Assembly: GCF_013009345.1 (NCBI RefSeq)
Contig: NZ_JABELE010000001.1
Span: forward strand, 186,001 to 250,000
Direction: 5' to 3'
Length of the DNA: 64,000 bases
Origin: Acinetobacter geminorum
Lineage (GTDB): Bacteria; Pseudomonadota; Gammaproteobacteria; Pseudomonadales; Moraxellaceae
The notes under the pieces were generated by a model. That model saw nothing but the letters and a program-made list of their open reading frames with translations, searched no databases and had not been told where the DNA came from. Shown here one piece after another: positions 7,615-15,312 of this stretch; the first letter of the stretch is position 1; every line of letters starts with the position of its first letter. A program made the position numbers and the translations under genes.

Positions 7615-8373
7615 ATGAGTCAATCTTCCGCAGCCTTAAACTCTCCCAATCCGATGAAAAAGAAAGTCATCACTGCACTAATTGCGGTTGCAATTGGTCA
7701 TATCGGGGTCTTATGGGCGGTCAGCCATATTAAGCCTGCTGAATTAAAGCCAATCGAGAAGAAGCCTTTACAGGTACGTTTCGTAAAAATTCAAGAGCAA
7801 CCAAAACCACTGCCTCCTAAACCGAAGGAACCACCTAAAAAGCCGGAACCTAAGAAAGAGGTAAAAGAAGTTAAAGTTGTTGAAAAGCCTGTGACACCAC
7901 CCAAAAAAGTGGAAAAAATTCAACAGGTGAAAAAGGCCGAAACACCAAAACAAACAGTAAAGACAGAACCTAAAGTTGAAACCAAAGTGGTGACAACGAC
8001 GACAACAGTTACTGAAAAAGTTGTCGAAAAACCTAAGCCGGTAGTACAAGAAGCGCCTAAAGCTCAACCTGCTCCAGATCCATCACCGAAACGAGTTTCA
8101 ATTGGTGGTTCAGGTGTACAGTGGAGCCGTTCACCGAAGGTATCTATAACAACGAAGGAATTAGATAATAAAGCTTGTTCTGCAAACGTTTCTATAGATG
8201 CGGATGAGAAAGGTCGAGTGACTGATGTTCGCTTCTTGCGTAGTAACTGTCCTCCTGTTGTAGAGGCAAAGATTTTGCGTGCTGTAAAAAGTGCGAAGTT
8301 TAAACCTTATACGGAAAACGGGGTTGCTTATCCAATTAAAGGTCCAGAGCAACCATTTGATTTCGTTCCTTAA
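7615..8373 (+). CDS. tonB: Energy transducer TonB
   Basis: Couples the proton motive force, harvested by ExbB-ExbD, to outer-membrane TonB-dependent receptors. The 252 residues show the classic layout: a single N-terminal membrane anchor at about 17-36 (VITALIAVAIGHIGVLWAV), a long periplasmic spacer rich in Pro, Lys, Glu and Val from about 45 to 160, and a C-terminal TonB domain from about 168 (NVSIDADEKGRVTDVRFLRS ... AVKSAKFKP). Two cysteines flank part of that domain (KACSA, SNCPP) and could form a disulfide. It is first in tonB-exbB-exbD, with a Fur-like site upstream. Confidence 0.93.
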   Translation: MSQSSAALNSPNPMKKKVITALIAVAIGHIGVLWAVSHIKPAELKPIEKKPLQVRFVKIQEQPKPLPPKPKEPPKKPEPKKEVKEVKVVEKPVTPPKKVEKIQQVKKAETPKQTVKTEPKVETKVVTTTTTVTEKVVEKPKPVVQEAPKAQPAPDPSPKRVSIGGSGVQWSRSPKVSITTKELDNKACSANVSIDADEKGRVTDVRFLRSNCPPVVEAKILRAVKSAKFKPYTENGVAYPIKGPEQPFDFVP

Positions 8374-8416
8374 ATAACTTTGAGTCCCAACGGCTAACCT
8401 TAATCAGGAGTTCAAT

Positions 8417-9037
8417 ATGAACTTTTCAATCTATTGGCAACATGCAGATGCAGTGAGTAAAACCCTGTATTTCATCTTATTGGCAATGTCGATTGCTACT
8501 TGGACAGTTTTCATCTTACGTTTGATGGGGACTCGCCAGCTAAAACAACAAGCTTATGCTCAACTTTCTCAGGCTATCACTTCGCTAAAAGCAAAGTTAC
8601 AACCTTTGAGTTTTGAACAGCGTAAAGCGGTTGCAGAGCAGGCATTACTTCGTCAGATTTCTGCTGAAAAGGCCAATGCTGATAAAGGTATTTCTGTTTT
8701 AGGAACGATTGCTTCAATTGCACCATTCGTAGGTTTGTTTGGTACGGTTTGGGGTATTTTCCATGCGCTGGTTGCCGTTGGTAAAAGCGGACAAGCTGGT
8801 TTGGCTCAAGTGGCTACACCAGTAGGTGAAGCACTGATTATGACGGGTCTTGGTCTTGCAGTTGCGATTCCTGCGGTATTGGCTTATAACATTTGTGTAC
8901 GTGCAAACCGTGGTCTTGCTCATGACTTACAAGATCAAGCACACAGCTTATTAATTGACACGATGTTGCAGCAAGACTCAACTGTAAAGTCTGATGTTAA
9001 AACTGCACAGCAAAGTTATGTTGGAGGTCAAGCTTAA
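8417..9037 (+). CDS. exbB: Biopolymer transport protein ExbB
   Basis: A 206-residue inner-membrane protein of the MotA/TolQ/ExbB proton-channel family. It has an N-terminal helix (YFILLAMSIATWTVFILRL), a cytoplasmic stretch, and a pair of C-terminal helices (IASIAPFVGLFGTVWGIFHAL and GEALIMTGLGLAVAIPAVLAY) carrying the conserved glycines and the Thr that lines the channel. It forms a pentamer around ExbD. A Shine-Dalgarno CAGGAG precedes the ATG. Its stop overlaps the exbD start by one base. Confidence 0.95.
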   Translation: MNFSIYWQHADAVSKTLYFILLAMSIATWTVFILRLMGTRQLKQQAYAQLSQAITSLKAKLQPLSFEQRKAVAEQALLRQISAEKANADKGISVLGTIASIAPFVGLFGTVWGIFHALVAVGKSGQAGLAQVATPVGEALIMTGLGLAVAIPAVLAYNICVRANRGLAHDLQDQAHSLLIDTMLQQDSTVKSDVKTAQQSYVGGQA

Positions 9038-9441
9038 TGGCTTTTCAATTGGGTGAAGACCACGATAGTGGCATGAATGAGATGAACCTCATTCCGCTAA
9101 TCGACATTATGTTGGTGTTAATGATCATCTTTTTGGTCACAGCAACAGTTGCCAACCCATCGATTCCATTAACGCTTCCTAAAACAACTGCTGAAATTAT
9201 TGATCCACCACCAAAAGCTATTACGATTAGTATCAATGCAAATGGTGAAGTGGCTTGGGATACTCAAGTAATTAGCCTAGATGAGCTTCAAAAACGTTTT
9301 CAAGAAGCAGGTCAAGGTGATGTTAAGCCAACAGTTCAACTTCGTGCTGATAAAGAGTCGAAGTACGATACTGTTGCTCAGGTAATGTCTCGCGCCAGTG
9401 AAGCCGGACTGAGCGATATTGCCTTTGTAAGTGAAAACTAA
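9037..9441 (+). CDS. exbD: Biopolymer transport protein ExbD
   Basis: A 134-residue partner of ExbB with one N-terminal membrane helix (LIPLIDIMLVLMIIFLVTATV); the Asp in PLIDIMLV is the protonatable residue. The rest is the periplasmic ExbD/TolR domain that contacts TonB. The start codon shares its first base with the exbB stop (TAATG), and the ribosome site GGAGG lies inside exbB, so translation is coupled. A bidirectional terminator follows. Confidence 0.95.
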   Translation: MAFQLGEDHDSGMNEMNLIPLIDIMLVLMIIFLVTATVANPSIPLTLPKTTAEIIDPPPKAITISINANGEVAWDTQVISLDELQKRFQEAGQGDVKPTVQLRADKESKYDTVAQVMSRASEAGLSDIAFVSEN

Positions 9442-9458
9442 AATTTAGTTTACTCAAT

Positions 9459-9488
9459 AAAAAAGCAACCAGTTTGGTTGCTTTTTTT
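9459..9488. terminator. Bidirectional terminator, exbD and msrA
   Basis: A 10-bp stem AAAGCAACCA / TGGTTGCTTT with a 3-base loop, A-run before and T-run after, between the convergent exbD and msrA genes. Confidence 0.85.
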
Positions 9489-9499
9489 ATTGCTCTGAT

Positions 9500-10024
9500 T
9501 TATTGATCTTTCATCAGATGCTGGAATTTACTATATAGCTTGAGCAGCTTTGGTGGAATCGCAAAGTTGCAATAACCTTGTGAAGGGTTCTTTGCATAGT
9601 AATTCTGATGGTATTCTTCTGCCGGATAGAATGTCGGAACAGGAGACAGCTCAGTCACAATATCAAGATCGTCATTTTTTAGAGTCTGAATCGTCTGTTC
9701 CGCTGCCTGCTTTTGCTCTTCATTATAATAGTAAATAACAGAGCGGTATTGTGTGCCAATATCATTACCTTGGCGATTTAAAGTCGTTGGATCGTGAGTC
9801 GCGAAGAACACATCAAGTAATTGGGAGTAAGTTACTTGCTCTTCATCAAAATCAACCAAGATCACCTCAGCGTGCTGGGTATCTCCTTGACATACTTGCT
9901 CGTATGTAGGGTTAGTCGTGTGTCCACCTGCATAACCACTAGTTACTTTTTCTACACCGCGTATTTGTAAAAATACAGCTTCGACGCACCAAAAACAGCC
10001 GCCGCCAAATAATGCTTGTTGCAT
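9500..10024 (-). CDS. msrA: Peptide methionine-S-sulfoxide reductase MsrA
   Basis: Repairs oxidised methionine by reducing the S-sulfoxide at the expense of thioredoxin. The 174 residues contain the catalytic motif GGGCFWCVEAVF at residues 7-18, with the nucleophilic Cys10, and the family segment SGYAGGHTTNPTYEQVC, DPTTLNRQGNDIGTQYRS and HQNYYAKNPSQGYC. No signal peptide, so cytoplasmic. It is not fused to an MsrB domain. It stands about 100 bases downstream of the Lnb-like gene on the same strand and may have its own promoter. Confidence 0.96.
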   Translation of the reverse strand: MQQALFGGGCFWCVEAVFLQIRGVEKVTSGYAGGHTTNPTYEQVCQGDTQHAEVILVDFDEEQVTYSQLLDVFFATHDPTTLNRQGNDIGTQYRSVIYYYNEEQKQAAEQTIQTLKNDDLDIVTELSPVPTFYPAEEYHQNYYAKNPSQGYCNFAIPPKLLKLYSKFQHLMKDQ

Positions 10025-10124
10025 TGTTTTTCCCTCTATTTCCTGCCTATTACAATAGGGTTTATGTATTTAAAATACAAAGTAAAGCATGTATAAAAAA
10101 GTAAAGAAAAGTGCATTACTTATT

Positions 10125-11186
10125 TCATTTAGCTTTAGGTAAACCTTGTCGAACGATTTGAGAGAAGTGTTCACTACTCTGATCTGAAAGTTGTTCAAAA
10201 TTTTCAGTACGTGGATTGATATGCGCAATTTGATACCACTGTTTTAAACTGATATTTTGATTAAGTGCTTTAAGATCATATAAATAATTAGGTAAGTAAC
10301 CTGAAGCGATTAGACGATAATCTTTAGGAAGCTGATAGGGGTTAATCGCTTGAACCATATCAAAAATTAAGGTTGTACAGTTACTGGTTAAAGTGTTGTA
10401 CCACTTTGGTTCTGCACGAAGTTCATCGGATTTCTTTAGATATTCTAAAAATAAAGCCTTTTGCTCACTACGAGGCATGTTAACAGGAAAATTATAAACT
10501 TGCTCTTTGCGGATGTTACTGCGTGTGTAAACAATATCTTTTTCATCAGAAGCAATTAAGCTCAGTTCATATTTCCTAAAAAATCCGCCAATTGCCGAAA
10601 ACTCTTCACTCTTTTCTTTGCGAATTTCAATTGAAAAGACTAAAGGTTGTTGGTGAGCAAATTCGAAACTTACCAGTGTATGGGCAATTTGTGGCCCCAT
10701 CCAGTAAGAGGCAATGATATTTATACCATTCAACTGGTTTAGATCAAAAGTTCGGGTTTCCCAGCGGACATCATAGGTTCCGTCAGGATGCCAGTTGAAG
10801 TTACGAACATTGTGTAAAGTAACTACATCGCCATGCTTTTCGTAACTCAGCATATTGGCAACTTCTGGGTTCCAATCACGATCTTGACGTGCGGTAATCG
10901 AAAAATACCAGACTAGTGAACAAGCAAAGGCAGCAAGGTAAATCAGGATATCGGTACGGCGGCTAATAAGATGACCTTCAACATATAAGCCAACCATACT
11001 GAGTGCAAAAGCAATCCAGATGCCAATAAGTATGCGACTACCTAACCAGCCAAAAGGTTGTTGGACCCAGAGCGCTACGCATACCCAAATACTAGAGAAC
11101 ACAATAAACAACGTGAATAGACTATGTAACAGCCCAAAAAGTAGAGCAATAATAAATTCACGTGTTCCGATATTGTGCATAGGCAT
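10125..11186 (-). CDS. Membrane protein with Lnb/DUF4105 domain
   Basis: A 353-residue protein. The first ~110 residues hold three hydrophobic helices (FIIALLFGLLHSLFTLFIVF, ILIGIWIAFALSMVGLYV, ILIYLAAFACSLVWYF). The rest is an extracytoplasmic domain resembling DUF4105, since named after lipoprotein N-acyltransferase Lnb: FNWHPDGTYDVRWETRTFDL, then ISFEF-like strands, and SNCTTLIFDM near residue 268, whose Cys would be catalytic. Some Lnb-family enzymes move an acyl chain on lipoprotein N-termini; whether this member does is unknown. It begins 8 bases after folA, so it is co-transcribed. A second ATG at 11180 has a slightly better ribosome site. Confidence 0.75.
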   Translation of the reverse strand: MPMHNIGTREFIIALLFGLLHSLFTLFIVFSSIWVCVALWVQQPFGWLGSRILIGIWIAFALSMVGLYVEGHLISRRTDILIYLAAFACSLVWYFSITARQDRDWNPEVANMLSYEKHGDVVTLHNVRNFNWHPDGTYDVRWETRTFDLNQLNGINIIASYWMGPQIAHTLVSFEFAHQQPLVFSIEIRKEKSEEFSAIGGFFRKYELSLIASDEKDIVYTRSNIRKEQVYNFPVNMPRSEQKALFLEYLKKSDELRAEPKWYNTLTSNCTTLIFDMVQAINPYQLPKDYRLIASGYLPNYLYDLKALNQNISLKQWYQIAHINPRTENFEQLSDQSSEHFSQIVRQGLPKAK

Positions 11187-11194
11187 CCATAAAA

Positions 11195-11704
11195 TTATTT
11201 TTTATAAGTCGCAAACTCGAATGAAGTTCCTGATTTTTCATCAACTTGCTGTTCACTCGCAATTTTATGAAATTCACTCGGTATTGTTGGATAATGTGCA
11301 TCACCTTGCACATCTAAGTCAACATGAGTAAGTTCAAGACGGTCTGCAATCGACAATGTTTGCTTAAAGATTTCACCACCACCAATAATGAACAAAGCTT
11401 GTTTTTCGGTATTCTTTACATCTTCTAAAGCTGCATTTAAAGCATCTTCAATTGAATACGCAACTTTAACGCCATCAAATTGCCAGTTAATGTCACGGGT
11501 AATTACCCAGTTCACACGGTTTGGTAAAGCACGGCCCATAGACTCAAGGGTTTTACGACCCATCACGACCACGCCACCTTGTGTGATTTCTTTAAAGTGT
11601 TTTAAGTCGGCAGAAATATGCCATGGCAACGCATTGCCTTTACCAATACAGTGATTTTTGTCCATTGCCACAACGTGGACAACTTCTACATTTTGCCATG
11701 CCAT
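11195..11704 (-). CDS. folA: Dihydrofolate reductase
   Basis: Reduces dihydrofolate to tetrahydrofolate with NADPH; target of trimethoprim. The 169 residues carry the family landmarks: VVAMDKNHCIGKGNALPWHISADLKHF split over residues 8-34, where the PWH and acidic Asp30-like position define the folate site, VVMGRKTLESMG, and the nucleotide loop IIGGGEIF. It follows thyA by 44 bases, the usual pairing because thymidylate synthase produces dihydrofolate. No unusual substitution stands out, although resistance alleles cannot be judged by eye. Confidence 0.96.
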   Translation of the reverse strand: MAWQNVEVVHVVAMDKNHCIGKGNALPWHISADLKHFKEITQGGVVVMGRKTLESMGRALPNRVNWVITRDINWQFDGVKVAYSIEDALNAALEDVKNTEKQALFIIGGGEIFKQTLSIADRLELTHVDLDVQGDAHYPTIPSEFHKIASEQQVDEKSGTSFEFATYKK

Positions 11705-11748
11705 AATCTTATTCTCTAAACCGTAATCTAATGAAATTTAAGCCGTCT

Positions 11749-12591
11749 TTATACTGCAACTGGTGCTTTAATTGCAGGATGTGATTCATAACCTACAATT
11801 TCAATATCTTCAAATTTGAAATCAAATAAATCGGTTATTTCTGGATTTAGTTTCAATTGGCATAGCGGTAAAGGCTCACGTGTCAATTGAAGTTTAGCTT
11901 GTTCAAAATGGTTGGCATAAAGATGCGTATCACCACCAGTCCAGACAAAATCACCTACACCTAAACCGCAAACTTGAGCAATCATATGGGTGAGTAGAGC
12001 ATAACTCGCGATATTAAAAGGTACGCCTAAGAAGACGTCAGCACTACGTTGATAAAGCTGACATGACAATTTGTTATCTTGTACGAAAAATTGGAAAAGT
12101 GTGTGGCAAGGTGGTAAAGCAACTTGTCCAGCTTCATTCGGGTTCCAGCCAGAAACAATTAAACGGCGTGAATTTGGGTTAGTTTTAATTTCGTTAATTA
12201 ACCATTTAATCTGGTCAAAACCATCTTGGTTATAAGAGCCGTCTGCATTTTTGGTTGCGCCGAAATTACGCCATTGATGACCATAGACTGGTCCAAGTTC
12301 ATGTTCTGGACGGCCAAAACGAGCTGTTTGTTCTGCGGTTGCCCATTCATCCCAAATTGAAACTTTATTGTCTTTTAGATATTGGACGTTGGTGTCACCT
12401 TTTAAAAACCAAAGTAACTCAATCACAATCGAGCGGAAATGAACTTTTTTTGTGGTGAGTAAAGGAAAACCTTTAGAGAGATCAAAACGCATTTGATGAC
12501 CAAATACAGAACGGGTTCCTGTGCCTGTACGGTCGCCTTTGTCACCGCCATTATCAAGGATATGTTGTAGTAGGTCTAAATATGCACGCAT
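11749..12591 (-). CDS. thyA: Thymidylate synthase
   Basis: Methylates dUMP to dTMP using methylene-tetrahydrofolate. The 280 residues match the ThyA family (264-316). Visible motifs: the dUMP/phosphate-binding GDRTGTGTRSVFG near residue 20, the catalytic cysteine in LPPCHTLFQFF, the RSADVFLGVPFNIASYALL signature, and the C-terminal IKAPVAV. It is followed by folA on the same strand. The lgt gene that often precedes thyA is here separated from it by two small membrane-protein genes. Confidence 0.97.
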   Translation of the reverse strand: MRAYLDLLQHILDNGGDKGDRTGTGTRSVFGHQMRFDLSKGFPLLTTKKVHFRSIVIELLWFLKGDTNVQYLKDNKVSIWDEWATAEQTARFGRPEHELGPVYGHQWRNFGATKNADGSYNQDGFDQIKWLINEIKTNPNSRRLIVSGWNPNEAGQVALPPCHTLFQFFVQDNKLSCQLYQRSADVFLGVPFNIASYALLTHMIAQVCGLGVGDFVWTGGDTHLYANHFEQAKLQLTREPLPLCQLKLNPEITDLFDFKFEDIEIVGYESHPAIKAPVAV

Positions 12592-12756
12592 AACACTCTC
12601 GAGTTCGGATTAATTCCATAAAATAGAAGGGAGATAGCTCAGAAGATAAATAATTACTCAATAGAGCTGCTTCATCATGAACCACTGAAGATGATACCTG
12701 TTGTAGCTCAAGATGAAAATCTAAAATTAGTTCTAAGATATTTTTGCTGAATGTGT

Positions 12757-13122
12757 TTAGTTAAATCTTTTAGCTCGATTTTGATAAATCGAGACAAGAA
12801 AAAAGCCAACTAGTACAAAGCCTAAAGCTTGTATGAGATGAATCCATTTATGCTGAACAGGGAGCAAATACATCAAAATAATAATGATCAAAATAGGATA
12901 GATTTTGATTAAAAGTCCCAAGCTCGATTTGCCTGATGTGTTGTTTGAAAGTTTAGTATTCAAGTAATGCCCAATATGTAAACCAAATCCGAAAATAAGG
13001 CTGAGTATTGTATAAATAGGAGATAAGGGCTGAACTTGATTAGCAGCATAAACTGCAACACAAACAACAATAATGAACATAAGTTTGATGTGACGTGGTG
13101 CGTTGTACCAATAAGCCAACAT
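12757..13122 (-). CDS. Small membrane protein B, paralogue of its neighbour
   Basis: A 121-residue protein with about four hydrophobic segments (LMFIIVVCVAVYAAN, TILSLIFGFGLHIG, IYPILIIIILMYLLPV, LGFVLVGFFLVSI). No family recognised. It can be aligned by eye with the product of 13132-13491: both begin ML-aromatic-W-aromatic, share QPL and TIL about residues 31-40, a GLL segment in the middle and an aromatic-Gly-Phe near the end. It begins 9 bases after that gene, so the pair is an operon that probably arose by tandem duplication. Unusually AT-rich. Role unknown. Confidence 0.65.
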   Translation of the reverse strand: MLAYWYNAPRHIKLMFIIVVCVAVYAANQVQPLSPIYTILSLIFGFGLHIGHYLNTKLSNNTSGKSSLGLLIKIYPILIIIILMYLLPVQHKWIHLIQALGFVLVGFFLVSIYQNRAKRFN

Positions 13123-13131
13123 ATATCAAGC

Positions 13132-13491
13132 CTATTTATTAAAAAGTGATTGAGGAGAAAAGATAAAAGCTGCAAGTGCCATAAAAGCGATTCCTTGCAC
13201 ACCCCAGATCAGCAAGTTGGGCATTGTTTTAACAAAAATAAGTGCAAATAAAAGAGCGATAGGAATCCAAGTCAGCAGGCGGTAAAGTAGGCCAGTTGGA
13301 TTTTTCTGAGCAAAATGTAATTTAAAATAGCGGCAGATTAAAAAGATAACACCCGTGCCAGTAAACATTAAAATCGTATCTAAGGGCAAAGGCTGGTATT
13401 GATATAGCCCAATACAAATAGCCAAAGTAATAATTAAAATCACTAATTTTTTAAATGTCGGGACTTGTGTGTCAAACCAGAATTCCAGCAT
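13132..13491 (-). CDS. Small membrane protein A, paralogue of its neighbour
   Basis: A 119-residue protein with about four hydrophobic segments (KLVILIITLAICIGLY, TILMFTGTGVIFLIC, WIPIALLFALIFV, GIAFMALAAFIF). It has no signal peptide cleavage motif and no recognised family. It lies 80 bases downstream of lgt, past a clear terminator, so it likely has its own promoter. Sequence and topology resemble the next gene (12757-13122). What these two proteins do is not evident from sequence or context. Confidence 0.65.
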   Translation of the reverse strand: MLEFWFDTQVPTFKKLVILIITLAICIGLYQYQPLPLDTILMFTGTGVIFLICRYFKLHFAQKNPTGLLYRLLTWIPIALLFALIFVKTMPNLLIWGVQGIAFMALAAFIFSPQSLFNK

Positions 13492-13530
13492 GGCATATCT
13501 TCATTTTTGGGAGAGTAAAAACTGTAGCAT

Positions 13531-13560
13531 AAAAAAGAAAAGAGGAGCCGAAACTCCTCT
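13531..13560 (-). terminator. lgt terminator
   Basis: AGAGGAG (13541-13547) pairs with CTCCTCT (13554-13560) across a 6-base loop; on the minus strand it is followed by a T-rich tract (rc of 13531-13540). It begins 12 bases after the lgt stop. Confidence 0.85.
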
Positions 13561-13571
13561 GATTTATCATA

Positions 13572-14390
13572 TTAACTGTTCTTTTGTGGGCCCCAGTCAT
13601 AAATTTTCTTTTGGTAGGCATACCACATCATCCAAAGGCCAATCAGCAACATTGGAACGGTAAGGATCTGACCTTTAGTCATCCAGCCAAATAAAATGAA
13701 ACCTTGATCGGCATCTGGTTGACGGAAGAATTCCATTACGAAGCGTGCAACACCGTAGCCCATTAAAAATAGAGCAGAAACCGCCATGCGTGGGCGTGGT
13801 TTTGAACTAAACCACCACAAAACAATAAATAGGATTAAGCCTTCACAAATTGCTTGATAAATTTGTGATGGATGGCGTACCAGTTGCAATGGATCAGTTG
13901 GGAAGATCATACCAAATGGATAATTTGGGTCAGTTACTGCACGACCATATAACTCTCCACCAATGAAGTTACCAAAGCGCCCAAACATTAAGCCAGTCGG
14001 TACACATGGGGCGATAAAGTCGAGAGTTTGGAACCATGTTTTTTGATATTTTTTACACCAAAATAACATCGCAATCATGACGCCTAAAAAGCCGCCATGG
14101 AAACTCATACCGCCTGTCCAGACTTGGAATAGCCAAATCGGATTTTCAAGGAATTTATCAAACTCATAGAAAAGGACATAGCCGACACGACCGCCCAGAA
14201 CGACACCTAAAGCACCGTAAAACACCAGATCGGAAACCATGTCCGATGTCCAGCCATCACGCTGTTTGGCACGGTAGGAGGCAAGTCCCCAAGCGCATAA
14301 AAATGCCAATAAATACATGAGTCCATACCAATGGACTTGAAGAGGTCCTAGATGTATTGCGACCGGATCGATATTAGGATAGGTCAGCAT
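13572..14390 (-). CDS. lgt: Prolipoprotein diacylglyceryl transferase
   Basis: Adds diacylglycerol to the lipobox cysteine of prelipoproteins, the first step of lipoprotein maturation, in the inner membrane. The 272-residue protein has about seven membrane helices, the N-terminal VHWYGLMYLLAF, the conserved HGGFLG segment and the Lgt signature GRFGNFIGGELYGR, which contains catalytic and lipid-binding residues. The window encodes several evident lipoprotein substrates (both PhoX-type proteins, PilW, the DUF2846 protein). It is divergent from the TANGO2-like gene. Confidence 0.96.
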   Translation of the reverse strand: MLTYPNIDPVAIHLGPLQVHWYGLMYLLAFLCAWGLASYRAKQRDGWTSDMVSDLVFYGALGVVLGGRVGYVLFYEFDKFLENPIWLFQVWTGGMSFHGGFLGVMIAMLFWCKKYQKTWFQTLDFIAPCVPTGLMFGRFGNFIGGELYGRAVTDPNYPFGMIFPTDPLQLVRHPSQIYQAICEGLILFIVLWWFSSKPRPRMAVSALFLMGYGVARFVMEFFRQPDADQGFILFGWMTKGQILTVPMLLIGLWMMWYAYQKKIYDWGPQKNS

Positions 14391-14483
14391 TGCTGCTCCT
14401 TGATCTTACGTTTTGACAGATTGTAGCGGAATGATGTGAAAAATGTTGTACATTCAATGTGTAAAGATAGGGAATAAGAAAAG

Positions 14484-15263
14484 ATGTGTATTGTGGCTTT
14501 AGCATGGCATGTTCTTGATGATATGCCCTTATGTCTTATGTCAAATCGGGATGAGTTCTATCATCGACCAACAGCTTTATTACATCAGTGGCAACACACA
14601 CCGATTATTGCTGGCCAAGATTTACAGTCGGGTGGGACTTGGATGGGCGTAACACCTCAAGGTCGATGGGCTGTCTTGACCAATTTTCGTGATGGACGAG
14701 ATCAAAAAAAATATGAAACTTCTCGGGGGCATTTGGTTCAGGCTTTTTTAGAGTCTGATTTATTGCCGATTCGATTTGCTCAGCAATTAGAACAGCAGCA
14801 ACAGAACTTCGCTGGCTTTAACCTGTTTATGGGAAATGCTGATCAAGCAGTTTATATGAGTAATCGTGGTGAAGCACCGCAAGTATTAGCCAATGGTGTT
14901 TATGTGGTTTCGAATGGCTTGATGTCTGAACATTGGGAAAAAACCAGACATTTAAGAACACGTTTTACGCAAGAGTTTTTGCCTATGCTTCAGCACCAGA
15001 CGGAAGAGTTAACTTTGCAACACGCTGCATGGGATATTCTTGAAGATGAACGTAAGGTCACAACTGCATTATTACCCAATACGGGCATTCAGCCAGAAAT
15101 GGAAGAGTTATTGTCATCGACTTTTATTCAAAGTCCTGTGTATGGCACACGTTGTTCAAACTTTCTAAGAATGACCAATAATGAATGGCTTTGGCTGGAA
15201 AAGACTCAGCAAGGCGAGCATAGTGGGCAAATTGTTCAGCAGCAGGTTCTCTTAAATCGATGA
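14484..15263 (+). CDS. NRDE (TANGO2-like) family protein
   Basis: A 259-residue cytosolic protein of the NRDE/TANGO2 family, named for the motif seen here as SNRDEFYHRPT at residues 20-30. The N-terminus is MCIVALAWH with Cys2, as in N-terminal-nucleophile hydrolase-like folds; most members keep this cysteine. Also typical are GGTWMGVTPQGRWAVLTNFRDG and SNGLMSEHWEKTR. Eukaryotic and some bacterial members have been linked to haem trafficking and lipid metabolism, but the bacterial activity is not settled. It is a single gene between lgt (divergent) and a PhoX-type gene (convergent). Confidence 0.85.
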   Translation: MCIVALAWHVLDDMPLCLMSNRDEFYHRPTALLHQWQHTPIIAGQDLQSGGTWMGVTPQGRWAVLTNFRDGRDQKKYETSRGHLVQAFLESDLLPIRFAQQLEQQQQNFAGFNLFMGNADQAVYMSNRGEAPQVLANGVYVVSNGLMSEHWEKTRHLRTRFTQEFLPMLQHQTEELTLQHAAWDILEDERKVTTALLPNTGIQPEMEELLSSTFIQSPVYGTRCSNFLRMTNNEWLWLEKTQQGEHSGQIVQQQVLLNR

Positions 15264-15267
15264 TAAT

Positions 15268-15296
15268 AAAAATGCCGATCAATCGACCGGCATTTT
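15268..15296. terminator. Terminator between convergent genes
   Basis: AAAATGCCG / CGGCATTTT stem with a ten-base interior that can pair further (GATC-AATC), between the NRDE gene and the first PhoX-type gene. Confidence 0.75.
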
Positions 15297-15312
15297 CATA
15301 GTTATAAAAGAA

